From positions 1 to 64,000 of the forward strand of contig JAAONU010000078.1 in assembly GCA_012932295.1 (NCBI GenBank): DNA of 64,000 nucleotides, written 5' to 3'. The notes under the pieces were generated by a model. It did not search any database. It had not been told where the DNA came from and saw nothing but the letters and a program-made list of their open reading frames with translations. This stretch comes from Cyclina sinensis (Eukaryota; Mollusca; Bivalvia; Venerida; Veneridae). Shown here one piece after another: positions 1 through 11,529 of this stretch. Both the position numbers and the translations under genes were made by a program. How positions within the stretch are numbered: the first letter of the stretch is position 1; the number at the start of each line of letters is the position of its first letter.

Positions 1-40
1 TAACCCTAACCTAACCCTAACCCTAACCTAACCCTAACCC
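1..40 (+). repeat. Telomeric (CCCTAA)n tract at the window start
   Basis: CCCTAA/CCTAA repeats in the C-rich orientation, as expected for the left end of a chromosome. Only about 40 bases are present before subtelomeric unit A begins, so the true terminal array is probably cut off or collapsed in the assembly. Confidence 0.85.
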
Positions 41-962
41 AGAGTTAGGGTTAAGGGTTAGGGTTTAAGTTCAGGTAACGTAAGTGTACCGGATATTTGA
101 TTCAGCTCTTCGCTAAATTTGAGTTAGAGTTAGGGCTTAGGTTAGGGTTATGTCAGGGTTACGGTTTGGGGTTAGGGTTTGTGTTAGGGTTTGGGTTTAG
201 GGTTTGGGTTTGGGTAAGGGTTTGTGTTAGGGTAGGGTTTAGGTTTGGGTTAGAGTTAGGGTTAGGGGTTAGCGTTACGTTTAGTTGTACACACAATTAT
301 TGCTATTGGGGTTATTGTTCACGTTACAGTTAGGGTTTAGTCTAAGGTAATTTGAATTCCCGCCAACTTTATTTGGCGCGCAATATTCCCGCCTTTTACA
401 ACGAGTATTTATTTTAGAAACATACGCAATGACTTTCAAAATGGCCGCTTCTATATTCACTATAGACAAGAATAGAATTGAATACTTTCACTTGCAAAGA
501 TAGCACATAAAGGTTCGAACCAGAGGCATTTAAGCTGCAAACCACTGGACATTACCTGTAAAATCGAACCATAAGTACAAAAGCTTTGGCTCTCCGATAC
601 AGGATAGCAGGCAAGGTCAAGGGTTCAATCCATTTTGCTTATATGTATTTACTTTGTTTGCAATTATATCAATTCTTTTTACAAATTAAGGGATGACAAT
701 ACAAACAATATATTGTAGGTATTCAATTACAATAAAAAAAATCGTTTACCTTTTAATAATATCCATTCTTTTTAAACAATCACAACTGAACAATACAAAA
801 CACGTCCTTCCTCTTCCATACATCTATTCAAAATGGCGGTTAAGAAATACACGCATGCGCAATGTCGGTACTGACGTACCAATATTCCCGTCATGCATTT
901 GCGCATGCGCAGCCTACTTCCGTTCAAACCTACTTCCGTTCAAAAGGTAGCTTTACTATATA
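41..962. repeat. Subtelomeric unit A, copy 1 (A1)
   Basis: Unit A in order: degenerate TTAGGG-orientation repeats; a GC-richer patch with GGCGCGC and TTCCCGCC; a CAAAATGGCCGC motif; an AT-rich middle; a second ATGGCGG motif; the palindrome TGCGCATGCGCA; two ACTTCCG motifs; then CCCTAA repeats. A1 differs from the other A copies by several one-base losses in homopolymers (for example around 230-250, 290 and 410). This looks more like low consensus quality near the contig end than biology. Confidence 0.85.
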
Positions 963-1090
963 CCCTAACCCTAACCCTAACCCTAACCCTAACCCTAAAC
1001 CTAACCCTACCCTAACCCTAACCCTAACCCTAACCCTAACCCTAACCCTAACCTACCCTAAACCCTAACCCTAACCCTAACCCTAACCCT
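963..1090 (+). repeat. Interstitial (CCCTAA)n tract between A1 and B1
   Basis: Nearly pure CCCTAA hexamers with a few CCCTA or CCCTAAA variants, ending directly against the TTAGGG-orientation start of unit B1 (CCCTAGGG junction at about 1088-1094). Confidence 0.9.
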
Positions 1091-1913
1091 AGGGTTAGTG
1101 ATATGGGTTAGGGTTGGACTTAAGGGTTAGGGGTTAGGGTCAGGGTTAATGTAATTCTGATTATGATTCCCGTAAGGTATAAGTTAGAGGTTAGGGTTAC
1201 GTTTTGGTTTTACATATCCGTTATTGCTATTTGGGTTAGGGTTCATATTACAGTTAGGGTTAAGGCTAGGGTAATTTGAACTTCCCGCAAACTTTAATTG
1301 GCGCGCTATATTCCCGCCTTTTATAACGACTACTTTATTTTTAGAAACATACGCAATGGCTTTCAAAATGGCCGCCTTTATGTTCATATAGACACGAATA
1401 GAATTGAATAGTTCCACTTGCAAAGACAGTACATAAGGGTTCGAATAAGAGGCATTTAAGCTGCAAAATCACGCGACATTACCTGTAAATATCGTACCAT
1501 TAAGTACATAAACTTTGGCTTTTCGATACAGCATAGCAGGGAAGGTCAAGGGTTCGATCCATTCTGCTCATATGTATTTTACCTTGTTGCAATTATATCG
1601 ATTAATTTCAACAATTAAGGGATGAAATTACATACAATTTCTTGTAGGAAGTCCATTACCTAAAAAAAAATCGTTTACCTTTTATTATTAATCCATTCTT
1701 TTTCAACAATCAAACTGAACAATACAAACACGTCCTTCCTCTTCAATACATCTATTCAAAATGGCGGTTTATGAATGAGCATGCGCACTCACTTATTTTA
1801 CAGCCACGTGACACAAAATGCCGGATATTTAAAAAATATCCCATAATACTTTTCGCGCATGCGCCTCAGGGGGGTGCAAACTCTGGGGGTGCAAGAGGTA
1901 GTTCTCCTATATA
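1091..1913. repeat. Subtelomeric unit B, copy 1 (B1)
   Basis: Unit B is a diverged relative of unit A: the stretch from the TTCCCGCC patch through CAAAATGGCCGCC to the ATGGCGG motif aligns by eye. B differs in its start (TTAGTGATATGGG) and its end, which has GCATGCGCAC, a CACGTG E-box, CGCGCATGCGCC and two GGGGGTGCAA motifs before TATATACCC and the next telomeric tract. No plausible gene is seen. The asparagine/proline-rich reading frame across its right end is only the telomeric hexamer translated. Confidence 0.85.
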
Positions 1914-2043
1914 CCCTAACCCTAACCCTAACCCTAACTCTAACCCTAACCCTAACCCTAACCCTAACCCTAACCCTCTAACCCTAACCCAAAAGGTAGC
2001 TTTACTATATACCCTAACCCTAACCCTAACCCTAACCCTAACC

Positions 2044-2084
<41 letters not shown>

Positions 2085-2101
2085 CCCTAACCCTAACCCT
2101 A
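1914..2101 (+). repeat. Interstitial (CCCTAA)n tract with embedded unit-A end
   Basis: CCCTAA array interrupted at about 1991-2012 by the last 20 or so bases of unit A (AAAAGGTAGCTTTACTATATA). The same interrupted join recurs between B4 and A7 at about 10,473-10,494, which shows the two B-A blocks share ancestry. Confidence 0.85.
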
Positions 2102-2954
2102 AATTTTGAGTTAGAGTTAGGGCTTAGGTTAGGGTTATGTCAGGGTTACGGTTTGGGGTTAGGGTTTGTGTTAGGGTTTGGGGTTTAGGGTTTGGGTTTG
2201 GGGTAAGGGTTTGTGTTAGGGTTAGGGTTTAGGGTTTGGGTTAGAGTTAGGGTTAGGGGTTAGCGTTACGTTTAGTTGTACACACATTATTGCTATTGGG
2301 GTTATTGTTCACGTTACAGTTAGGGTTTAGTCTAAGGTAATTTGAATTCCCGCCAACTTTATTTGGCGCGCAATATTCCCGCCTTTTACAACGAGTATTT
2401 TATTTTTAGAAACATACGCAATGACTTTCAAAATGGCCGCTTCTATATTCATATAGACAAGAATAGAATTGAATACTTTCACTTGCAAAGATAGCACATA
2501 AAGGTTCGAACCAGAGGCATTTAAGCTGCAAAACCACGGGACATTACCTGTAAAAATCGAACCATAAGTACAAAAGCTTTGGCTCTCCGATACAGGATAG
2601 CAGGCAAGGTCAAGGGTTCAATCCATTTTGCTTATATGTATTTACTTTGTTTGCAATTATATCAATTCTTTTTACAAATTAAGGGATGACAATACAAACA
2701 ATATATTGTAGGTATTCAATTACATAAAAAAATCGTTTACCTTTTAATAATAATCCATTCTTTTTAAACAATCACAACTGAACAATACAAAACACGTCCT
2801 TCCTCTTCCATACATCTATTCAAAATGGCGGTTAAGAAATACACGCATGCGCAATGTCGGTACTGACGTACCAATATTCCCGTCATGCATTTGCGCATGC
2901 GCAGCCTACTTCCGTTCAAACCTACTTCCGTTCAAAAGGTAGCTTTACTATATA
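2102..2954. repeat. Subtelomeric unit A, copy 2 (A2; 5'-shortened type)
   Basis: Same as unit A but lacking the first 80 or so bases; it joins the telomeric tract at AAATTTTGAG. It carries CCACGGGACATT where A1 and A3-A6 read CCACTGGACATT. A7 has the same two features, so A2 and A7 are sister copies. Confidence 0.85.
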
Positions 2955-3066
2955 CCCTAACCCTAACCCTAACCCTAACCCTAACCCTAACCCTAACCCT
3001 AACCCTAACCCTAACCCTAACCCTAACCTAACCCTAAACCCTAACCCTAACCCTAACCCTAACCCT
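2955..3066 (+). repeat. Interstitial (CCCTAA)n tract between A2 and B2
   Basis: Nearly pure CCCTAA hexamers, ending head-to-head against TTAGGG-orientation sequence at about 3066. Confidence 0.9.
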
Positions 3067-3888
3067 AGGGTTAGTGATATGGGTTAGGGTTGGACTTAAG
3101 GGTTAGGGGTTAGGGTCAGGGTTAATGTAATTCTGATTATGATTCCCGTAAGGTATAAGTTAGAGGTTAGGGTTACGTTTTGGTTTTACATATCGTTATT
3201 GCTATTTGGGTTAGGGTTCATATTACAGTTAGGGTTAAGGCTAGGGTAATTTGAACTTCCCGCAAACTTTAATTGGCGCGCTATATTCCCGCCTTTTATA
3301 ACGACTACTTTATTTTTAGAAACATACGCAATGGCTTTCAAAATGGCCGCCTTTATGTTCATATAGACACGAATAGAATTGAATAGTTCCACTTGCAAAG
3401 ACAGTACATAAGGGTTCGAATAAGAGGCATTTAAGCTGCAAAATCACGCGACATTACCTGTAAATATCGTACCATTAAGTACATAAACTTTGGCTTTTCG
3501 ATACAGCATAGCAGGGAAGGTCAAGGGTTCGATCCATTCTGCTCATATGTATTTACCTTGTTTGCAATTATATCGATTAATTTCAACAATTAAGGGATGA
3601 AATTACATACAATTTCTTGTAGGAAGTCCATTACCTAAAAAAAATCGTTTACCTTTTATTATTAATCCATTCTTTTTCAACAATCAAACTGAACAATACA
3701 AAACACGTCCTTCCTCTTCAATACATCTATTCAAAATGGCGGTTTATGAATGAGCATGCGCACTCACTTATTTTACAGCCACGTGACACAAAATGCCGGA
3801 TATTTAAAAAATATCCCATAATACTTTTCGCGCATGCGCCTCAGGGGGGTGCAAACTCTGGGGGTGCAAGAGGTAGTTCTCCTATATA
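3067..3888. repeat. Subtelomeric unit B, copy 2 (B2)
   Basis: Almost identical to B1 by eye. Its 3' edge is followed by a short telomeric tract and then a duplicate of its own last 77 bases (3946-4022). Confidence 0.85.
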
Positions 3889-4021
3889 CCCTAACCCTAA
3901 CCCTAACCCTAACCCTAACCCTAACCCTAACCCAAACCCTAACCCTATCCCATAATACTTTTCGCGCATGCGCCTCAGGGGGGTGCAAACTCTGGGGGTG
4001 CAAGAGGTAGTTCTCCTATAT

Positions 4022-4059
<38 letters not shown>

Positions 4060-4180
4060 CCCTAACCCTAACCCTAAACTCTAACCCTAACCCTAACCCT
4101 AACCCTAACCCTAACTAACCCTAACCCTAACCCTAACCCTAACCCTAACCTAACCCTAACCCTAACCCTAACCCTAACCC
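3889..4180 (+). repeat. (CCCTAA)n tract containing a 77-bp duplicate of the B end
   Basis: CCCTAA array interrupted at about 3946-4022 by a second copy of the B tail (from TATCCCATAATAC through CGCGCATGCGCC and the two GGGGGTGCAA motifs to TATATA). The downstream array (4023-4180) includes CTAA and CCTAA variants. The same structure occurs after B3 at 7204-7281. Confidence 0.85.
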
Positions 4181-5108
4181 AGAGTTAGGGTTAAGGGTTA
4201 GGGTTTAAGTTCAGGTAACGTAAGTGTACCGGATATTTGATTCAGCTCTTCGCTAAATTTTGAGTTAGAGTTAGGGCTTAGGTTAGGGTTATGTCAGGGT
4301 TACGGTTTGGGGTTAGGGTTTGTGTTAGGGTTTGGGGTTTAGGGTTTGGGTTTGGGGTAAGGGTTTGTGTTAGGGTTAGGGTTTAGGGTTTGGGTTAGAG
4401 TTAGGGTTAGGGGTTAGCGTTACGTTTAGTTGTACACACAATTATTGCTATTGGGGTTATTGTTCACGTTACAGTTAGGGTTTAGTCTAAGGTAATTTGA
4501 ATTCCCGCCAACTTTATTTGGCGCGCAATATTCCCGCCTTTTACAACGAGTATTTTATTTTTAGAAACATACGCAATGACTTTCAAAATGGCCGCTTCTA
4601 TATTCATATAGACAAGAATAGAATTGAATACTTTCACTTGCAAAGATAGCACATAAAGGTTCGAACCAGAGGCATTTAAGCTGCAAAACCACTGGACATT
4701 ACCTGTAAAAATCGAACCATAAGTACAAAAGCTTTGGCTCTCCGATACAGGATAGCAGGCAAGGTCAAGGGTTCAATCCATTTTGCTTATATGTATTTAC
4801 TTTGTTTGCAATTATATCAATTCTTTTTACAAATTAAGGGATGACAATACAAACAATATATTGTAGGTATTCAATTACATAAAAAAATCGTTACCTTTTA
4901 ATAATAATCCATTCTTTTTAAACAATCACAACTGAACAATACAAAACACGTCCTTCCTCTTCCATACATCTATTCAAAATGGCGGTTAAGAAATACACGC
5001 ATGCGCAATGTCGGTACTGACGTACCAATATTCCCGTCATGCATTTGCGCATGCGCAGCCTACTTCCGTTCAAACCTACTTCCGTTCAAAAGGTAGCTTT
5101 ACTATATA
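4181..5108. repeat. Subtelomeric unit A, copy 3 (A3; full length)
   Basis: Full-length unit A of about 928 bp. It begins at AGAGTTAGGG against a CCCTAACCC tract and ends at CTATATA before the next tract. It is the first A of the 3.26-kb A-A-B-tail higher-order repeat. Confidence 0.85.
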
Positions 5109-5253
5109 CCCTACCCCTAACCCTAACCCTAACCCTAAACTCTAACCCTAACCCTAACCCTAACCCTAACCCTAACCCTAACTAACCCTAACCCTAACCC
5201 TAACCCTAACCCTAACCCTAACCTAACCCTAACCCTAACCCTAACCCTAACCC
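5109..5253 (+). repeat. Interstitial (CCCTAA)n tract between A3 and A4
   Basis: CCCTAA hexamers with a few variants (CCCCTAA near the start, AACTCTAA, CCTAA). The same variant positions reappear in the A5-A6 tract (8369-8513), so variants were copied along with the higher-order repeat. Confidence 0.9.
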
Positions 5254-6181
5254 AGAGTTAGGGTTAAGGGTTAGGGTTTAAGTTCAGGTAACGTAAGTGT
5301 ACCGGATATTTGATTCAGCTCTTCGCTAAATTTTGAGTTAGAGTTAGGGCTTAGGTTAGGGTTATGTCAGGGTTACGGTTTGGGGTTAGGGTTTGTGTTA
5401 GGGTTTGGGGTTTAGGGTTTGGGTTTGGGGTAAGGGTTTGTGTTAGGGTTAGGGTTTAGGGTTTGGGTTAGAGTTAGGGTTAGGGGTTAGCGTTACGTTT
5501 AGTTGTACACACAATTATTGCTATTGGGGTTATTGTTCACGTTACAGTTAGGGTTTAGTCTAAGGTAATTTGAATTCCCGCCAACTTTATTTGGCGCGCA
5601 ATATTCCCGCCTTTTACAACGAGTATTTTATTTTTAGAAACATACGCAATGACTTTCAAATGGCCGCTTCTATATTCATATAGACAAGAATAGAATTGAA
5701 TACTTTCACTTGCAAAGATAGCACATAAAGGTTCGAACCAGAGGCATTTAAGCTGCAAAACCACTGGACATTACCTGTAAAAATCGAACCATAAGTACAA
5801 AAGCTTTGGCTCTCCGATACAGGATAGCAGGCAAGGTCAAGGGTTCAATCCATTTTGCTTATATGTATTTACTTTGTTTGCAATTATATCAATTCTTTTT
5901 ACAAATTAAGGGATGACAATACAAACAATATATTGTAGGTATTCAATTACATAAAAAAATCGTTTACCTTTTAATAATAATCCATTCTTTTTAAACAATC
6001 ACAACTGAACAATACAAAACACGTCCTTCCTCTTCCATACATCTATTCAAAATGGCGGTTAAGAAATACACGCATGCGCAATGTCGGTACTGACGTACCA
6101 ATATTCCCGTCATGCATTTGCGCATGCGCAGCCTACTTCCGTTCAAACCTACTTCCGTTCAAAAGGTAGCTTTACTATATA
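5254..6181. repeat. Subtelomeric unit A, copy 4 (A4)
   Basis: Full-length unit A. It has a one-base loss near 5660 (CAAATGGCC rather than CAAAATGGCC), which creates an accidental longer minus-strand reading frame here and nowhere else. Confidence 0.85.
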
Positions 6182-6195
6182 CCCTAACCCTAACC

Positions 6196-6236
<41 letters not shown>

Positions 6237-6262
6237 CCCTAACCCTAACCCTAACCCTAACC

Positions 6263-6303
<41 letters not shown>

Positions 6304-6313
6304 CCCTAACCCT
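6182..6313 (+). repeat. Interstitial (CCCTAA)n tract between A4 and B3
   Basis: Nearly pure CCCTAA with two CCCTAAA variants, ending head-to-head at about 6313 against unit B3. Confidence 0.9.
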
Positions 6314-7135
6314 AGGGTTAGTGATATGGGTTAGGGTTGGACTTAAGGGTTAGGGGTTAGGGTCAGGGTTAATGTAATTCTGATTATGATTCCCGTAAGG
6401 TATAAGTTAGAGGTTAGGGTTACGTTTTGGTTTTACATATCGTTATTGCTATTTGGGTTAGGGTTCATATTACAGTTAGGGTTAAGGCTAGGGTAATTTG
6501 AACTTCCCGCAAACTTTAATTGGCGCGCTATATTCCCGCCTTTTATAACGACTACTTTATTTTTAGAAACATACGCAATGGCTTTCAAAATGGCCGCCTT
6601 TATGTTCATATAGACACGAATAGAATTGAATAGTTCCACTTGCAAAGACAGTACATAAGGGTTCGAATAAGAGGCATTTAAGCTGCAAAATCACGCGACA
6701 TTACCTGTAAATATCGTACCATTAAGTACATAAACTTTGGCTTTTCGATACAGCATAGCAGGGAAGGTCAAGGGTTCGATCCATTCTGCTCATATGTATT
6801 TACCTTGTTTGCAATTATATCGATTAATTTCAACAATTAAGGGATGAAATTACATACAATTTCTTGTAGGAAGTCCATTACCTAAAAAAAATCGTTTACC
6901 TTTTATTATTAATCCATTCTTTTTCAACAATCAAACTGAACAATACAAAACACGTCCTTCCTCTTCAATACATCTATTCAAAATGGCGGTTTATGAATGA
7001 GCATGCGCACTCACTTATTTTACAGCCACGTGACACAAAATGCCGGATATTTAAAAAATATCCCATAATACTTTTCGCGCATGCGCCTCAGGGGGGTGCA
7101 AACTCTGGGGGTGCAAGAGGTAGTTCTCCTATATA
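6314..7135. repeat. Subtelomeric unit B, copy 3 (B3)
   Basis: Essentially identical to B2 by eye and about 3,247 bp downstream of it, consistent with one step of the higher-order repeat. Confidence 0.85.
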
Positions 7136-7280
7136 CCCTAACCCTAACCCTAACCCTAACCCTAACCCTAACCCTAACCCTAACCCTAACCCAAACCCTA
7201 ACCCTATCCCATAATACTTTTCGCGCATGCGCCTCAGGGGGGTGCAAACTCTGGGGGTGCAAGAGGTAGTTCTCCTATAT

Positions 7281-7318
<38 letters not shown>

Positions 7319-7439
7319 CCCTAACCCTAACCCTAAACTCTAACCCTAACCCTAACCCTAACCCTAACCCTAACTAACCCTAACCCTAACCCTAACCCTA
7401 ACCCTAACCTAACCCTAACCCTAACCCTAACCCTAACCC
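7136..7439 (+). repeat. (CCCTAA)n tract containing a second 77-bp B-end duplicate
   Basis: Same organisation as 3889-4180: telomeric tract, B tail (7204-7281), telomeric tract. The first tract is about two hexamers longer than its counterpart, showing slippage or recombination inside the hexamer runs while the flanks stay constant. Confidence 0.85.
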
Positions 7440-8368
7440 AGAGTTAGGGTTAAGGGTTAGGGTTTAAGTTCAGGTAACGTAAGTGTACCGGATATTTGAT
7501 TCAGCTCTTCGCTAAATTTTGAGTTAGAGTTAGGGCTTAGGTTAGGGTTATGTCAGGGTTACGGTTTGGGGTTAGGGTTTGTGTTAGGGTTTGGGGTTTA
7601 GGGTTTGGGTTTGGGGTAAGGGTTTGTGTTAGGGTTAGGGTTTAGGGTTTGGGTTAGAGTTAGGGTTAGGGGTTAGCGTTACGTTTAGTTGTACACACAA
7701 TTATTGCTATTGGGGTTATTGTTCACGTTACAGTTAGGGTTTAGTCTAAGGTAATTTGAATTCCCGCCAACTTTATTTGGCGCGCAATATTCCCGCCTTT
7801 TACAACGAGTATTTTATTTTTAGAAACATACGCAATGACTTTCAAAATGGCCGCTTCTATATTCATATAGACAAGAATAGAATTGAATACTTTCACTTGC
7901 AAAGATAGCACATAAAGGTTCGAACCAGAGGCATTTAAGCTGCAAAACCACTGGACATTACCTGTAAAAATCGAACCATAAGTACAAAAGCTTTGGCTCT
8001 CCGATACAGGATAGCAGGCAAGGTCAAGGGTTCAATCCATTTTGCTTATATGTATTTACTTTGTTTGCAATTATATCAATTCTTTTTACAAATTAAGGGA
8101 TGACAATACAAACAATATATTGTAGGTATTCAATTACATAAAAAAATCGTTTACCTTTTAATAATAATCCATTCTTTTTAAACAATCACAACTGAACAAT
8201 ACAAAACACGTCCTTCCTCTTCCATACATCTATTCAAAATGGCGGTTAAGAAATACACGCATGCGCAATGTCGGTACTGACGTACCAATATTCCCGTCAT
8301 GCATTTGCGCATGCGCAGCCTACTTCCGTTCAAACCTACTTCCGTTCAAAAGGTAGCTTTACTATATA
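7440..8368. repeat. Subtelomeric unit A, copy 5 (A5)
   Basis: Full-length unit A, matching A3 one higher-order period (about 3,260 bp) away. Confidence 0.85.
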
Positions 8369-8513
8369 CCCTAACCCTAACCCTAACCCTAACCCTAAAC
8401 TCTAACCCTAACCCTAACCCTAACCCTAACCCTAACCCTAACCCTAACTAACCCTAACCCTAACCCTAACCCTAACCCTAACCTAACCCTAACCCTAACC
8501 CTAACCCTAACCC
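8369..8513 (+). repeat. Interstitial (CCCTAA)n tract between A5 and A6
   Basis: CCCTAA hexamers with the same AACTCTAA, CTAA and CCTAA variant series seen in the A3-A4 tract. Confidence 0.9.
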
Positions 8514-9442
8514 AGAGTTAGGGTTAAGGGTTAGGGTTTAAGTTCAGGTAACGTAAGTGTACCGGATATTTGATTCAGCTCTTCGCTAAATTTTGAGTTA
8601 GAGTTAGGGCTTAGGTTAGGGTTATGTCAGGGTTACGGTTTGGGGTTAGGGTTTGTGTTAGGGTTTGGGGTTTAGGGTTTGGGTTTGGGGTAAGGGTTTG
8701 TGTTAGGGTTAGGGTTTAGGGTTTGGGTTAGAGTTAGGGTTAGGGGTTAGCGTTACGTTTAGTTGTACACACAATTATTGCTATTGGGGTTATTGTTCAC
8801 GTTACAGTTAGGGTTTAGTCTAAGGTAATTTGAATTCCCGCCAACTTTATTTGGCGCGCAATATTCCCGCCTTTTACAACGAGTATTTTATTTTTAGAAA
8901 CATACGCAATGACTTTCAAAATGGCCGCTTCTATATTCATATAGACAAGAATAGAATTGAATACTTTCACTTGCAAAGATAGCACATAAAGGTTCGAACC
9001 AGAGGCATTTAAGCTGCAAAACCACTGGACATTACCTGTAAAAATCGAACCATAAGTACAAAAGCTTTGGCTCTCCGATACAGGATAGCAGGCAAGGTCA
9101 AGGGTTCAATCCATTTTGCTTATATGTATTTACTTTGTTTGCAATTATATCAATTCTTTTTACAAATTAAGGGATGACAATACAAACAATATATTGTAGG
9201 TATTCAATTACATAAAAAAATCGTTTACCTTTTAATAATAATCCATTCTTTTTAAACAATCACAACTGAACAATACAAAACACGTCCTTCCTCTTCCATA
9301 CATCTATTCAAAATGGCGGTTAAGAAATACACGCATGCGCAATGTCGGTACTGACGTACCAATATTCCCGTCATGCATTTGCGCATGCGCAGCCTACTTC
9401 CGTTCAAACCTACTTCCGTTCAAAAGGTAGCTTTACTATATA
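8514..9442. repeat. Subtelomeric unit A, copy 6 (A6)
   Basis: Full-length unit A, matching A4 one higher-order period away but with the intact CAAAATGGCC motif. Confidence 0.85.
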
Positions 9443-9462
9443 CCCTAACCCTAACCCTAACC

Positions 9463-9503
<41 letters not shown>

Positions 9504-9573
9504 CCCTAACCCTAACCCTAACCCTAACCCTAACCTAACCCTAAACCCTAACCCTAACCCTAACCCTAACCCT
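9443..9573 (+). repeat. Interstitial (CCCTAA)n tract between A6 and B4
   Basis: CCCTAA hexamers with CCCTAAA and CCTAA variants, ending head-to-head against unit B4. Confidence 0.9.
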
Positions 9574-10395
9574 AGGGTTAGTGATATGGGTTAGGGTTGG
9601 ACTTAAGGGTTAGGGGTTAGGGTCAGGGTTAATGTAATTCTGATTATGATTCCCGTAAGGTATAAGTTAGAGGTTAGGGTTACGTTTTGGTTTTACATAT
9701 CGTTATTGCTATTTGGGTTAGGGTTCATATTACAGTTAGGGTTAAGGCTAGGGTAATTTGAACTTCCCGCAAACTTTAATTGGCGCGCTATATTCCCGCC
9801 TTTTATAACGACTACTTTATTTTTAGAAACATACGCAATGGCTTTCAAAATGGCCGCCTTTATGTTCATATAGACACGAATAGAATTGAATAGTTCCACT
9901 TGCAAAGACAGTACATAAGGGTTCGAATAAGAGGCATTTAAGCTGCAAAATCACGCGACATTACCTGTAAATATCGTACCATTAAGTACATAAACTTTGG
10001 CTTTTCGATACAGCATAGCAGGGAAGGTCAAGGGTTCGATCCATTCTGCTCATATGTATTTACCTTGTTTGCAATTATATCGATTAATTTCAACAATTAA
10101 GGGATGAAATTACATACAATTTCTTGTAGGAAGTCCATTACCTAAAAAAAATCGTTTACCTTTTATTATTAATCCATTCTTTTTCAACAATCAAACTGAA
10201 CAATACAAAACACGTCCTTCCTCTTCAATACATCTATTCAAAATGGCGGTTTATGAATGAGCATGCGCACTCACTTATTTTACAGCCACGTGACACAAAA
10301 TGCCGGATATTTAAAAAATATCCCATAATACTTTTCGCGCATGCGCCTCAGGGGGGTGCAAACTCTGGGGGTGCAAGAGGTAGTTCTCCTATATA
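9574..10395. repeat. Subtelomeric unit B, copy 4 (B4)
   Basis: Essentially identical to B3 through its length, but the following join is of the B1-A2 type rather than the B2/B3 type: no 77-bp tail duplicate, and an embedded unit-A end instead. Confidence 0.85.
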
Positions 10396-10492
10396 CCCTA
10401 ACCCTAACCCTAACCCTAACTCTAACCCTAACCCTAACCCTAACCCTAACCCTAACCCTCTAACCCTAACCCAAAAGGTAGCTTTACTATAT

Positions 10493-10530
<38 letters not shown>

Positions 10531-10532
10531 CC

Positions 10533-10573
<41 letters not shown>

Positions 10574-10590
10574 CCCTAACCCTAACCCTA
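10396..10590 (+). repeat. Interstitial (CCCTAA)n tract with embedded unit-A end
   Basis: CCCTAA array interrupted at about 10,473-10,494 by the last bases of unit A, as at 1991-2012. Confidence 0.85.
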
Positions 10591-11444
10591 AATTTTGAGT
10601 TAGAGTTAGGGCTTAGGTTAGGGTTATGTCAGGGTTACGGTTTGGGGTTAGGGTTTGTGTTAGGGTTTGGGGTTTAGGGTTTGGGTTTGGGGTAAGGGTT
10701 TGTGTTAGGGTTAGGGTTTAGGGTTTGGGTTAGAGTTAGGGTTAGGGGTTAGCGTTACGTTTAGTTGTACACACAATTATTGCTATTGGGGTTATTGTTC
10801 ACGTTACAGTTAGGGTTTAGTCTAAGGTAATTTGAATTCCCGCCAACTTTATTTGGCGCGCAATATTCCCGCCTTTTACAACGAGTATTTTATTTTTAGA
10901 AACATACGCAATGACTTTCAAAATGGCCGCTTCTATATTCATATAGACAAGAATAGAATTGAATACTTTCACTTGCAAAGATAGCACATAAAGGTTCGAA
11001 CCAGAGGCATTTAAGCTGCAAAACCACGGGACATTACCTGTAAAAATCGAACCATAAGTACAAAAGCTTTGGCTCTCCGATACAGGATAGCAGGCAAGGT
11101 CAAGGGTTCAATCCATTTTGCTTATATGTATTTACTTTGTTTGCAATTATATCAATTCTTTTTACAAATTAAGGGATGACAATACAAACAATATATTGTA
11201 GGTATTCAATTACATAAAAAAATCGTTTACCTTTTAATAATAATCCATTCTTTTTAAACAATCACAACTGAACAATACAAAACACGTCCTTCCTCTTCCA
11301 TACATCTATTCAAAATGGCGGTTAAGAAATACACGCATGCGCAATGTCGGTACTGACGTACCAATATTCCCGTCATGCATTTGCGCATGCGCAGCCTACT
11401 TCCGTTCAAACCTACTTCCGTTCAAAAGGTAGCTTTACTATATA
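10591..11444. repeat. Subtelomeric unit A, copy 7 (A7; 5'-shortened type)
   Basis: Matches A2, including the shortened start (AAATTTTGAG) and the CCACGGGACATT variant. This is the last nearly complete A/B unit moving inward. Confidence 0.85.
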
Positions 11445-11490
11445 CCCTAACCCTAACCCTAACCCTAACCCTAACCCTAACCCTAACCCT

Positions 11491-11529
<39 letters not shown>

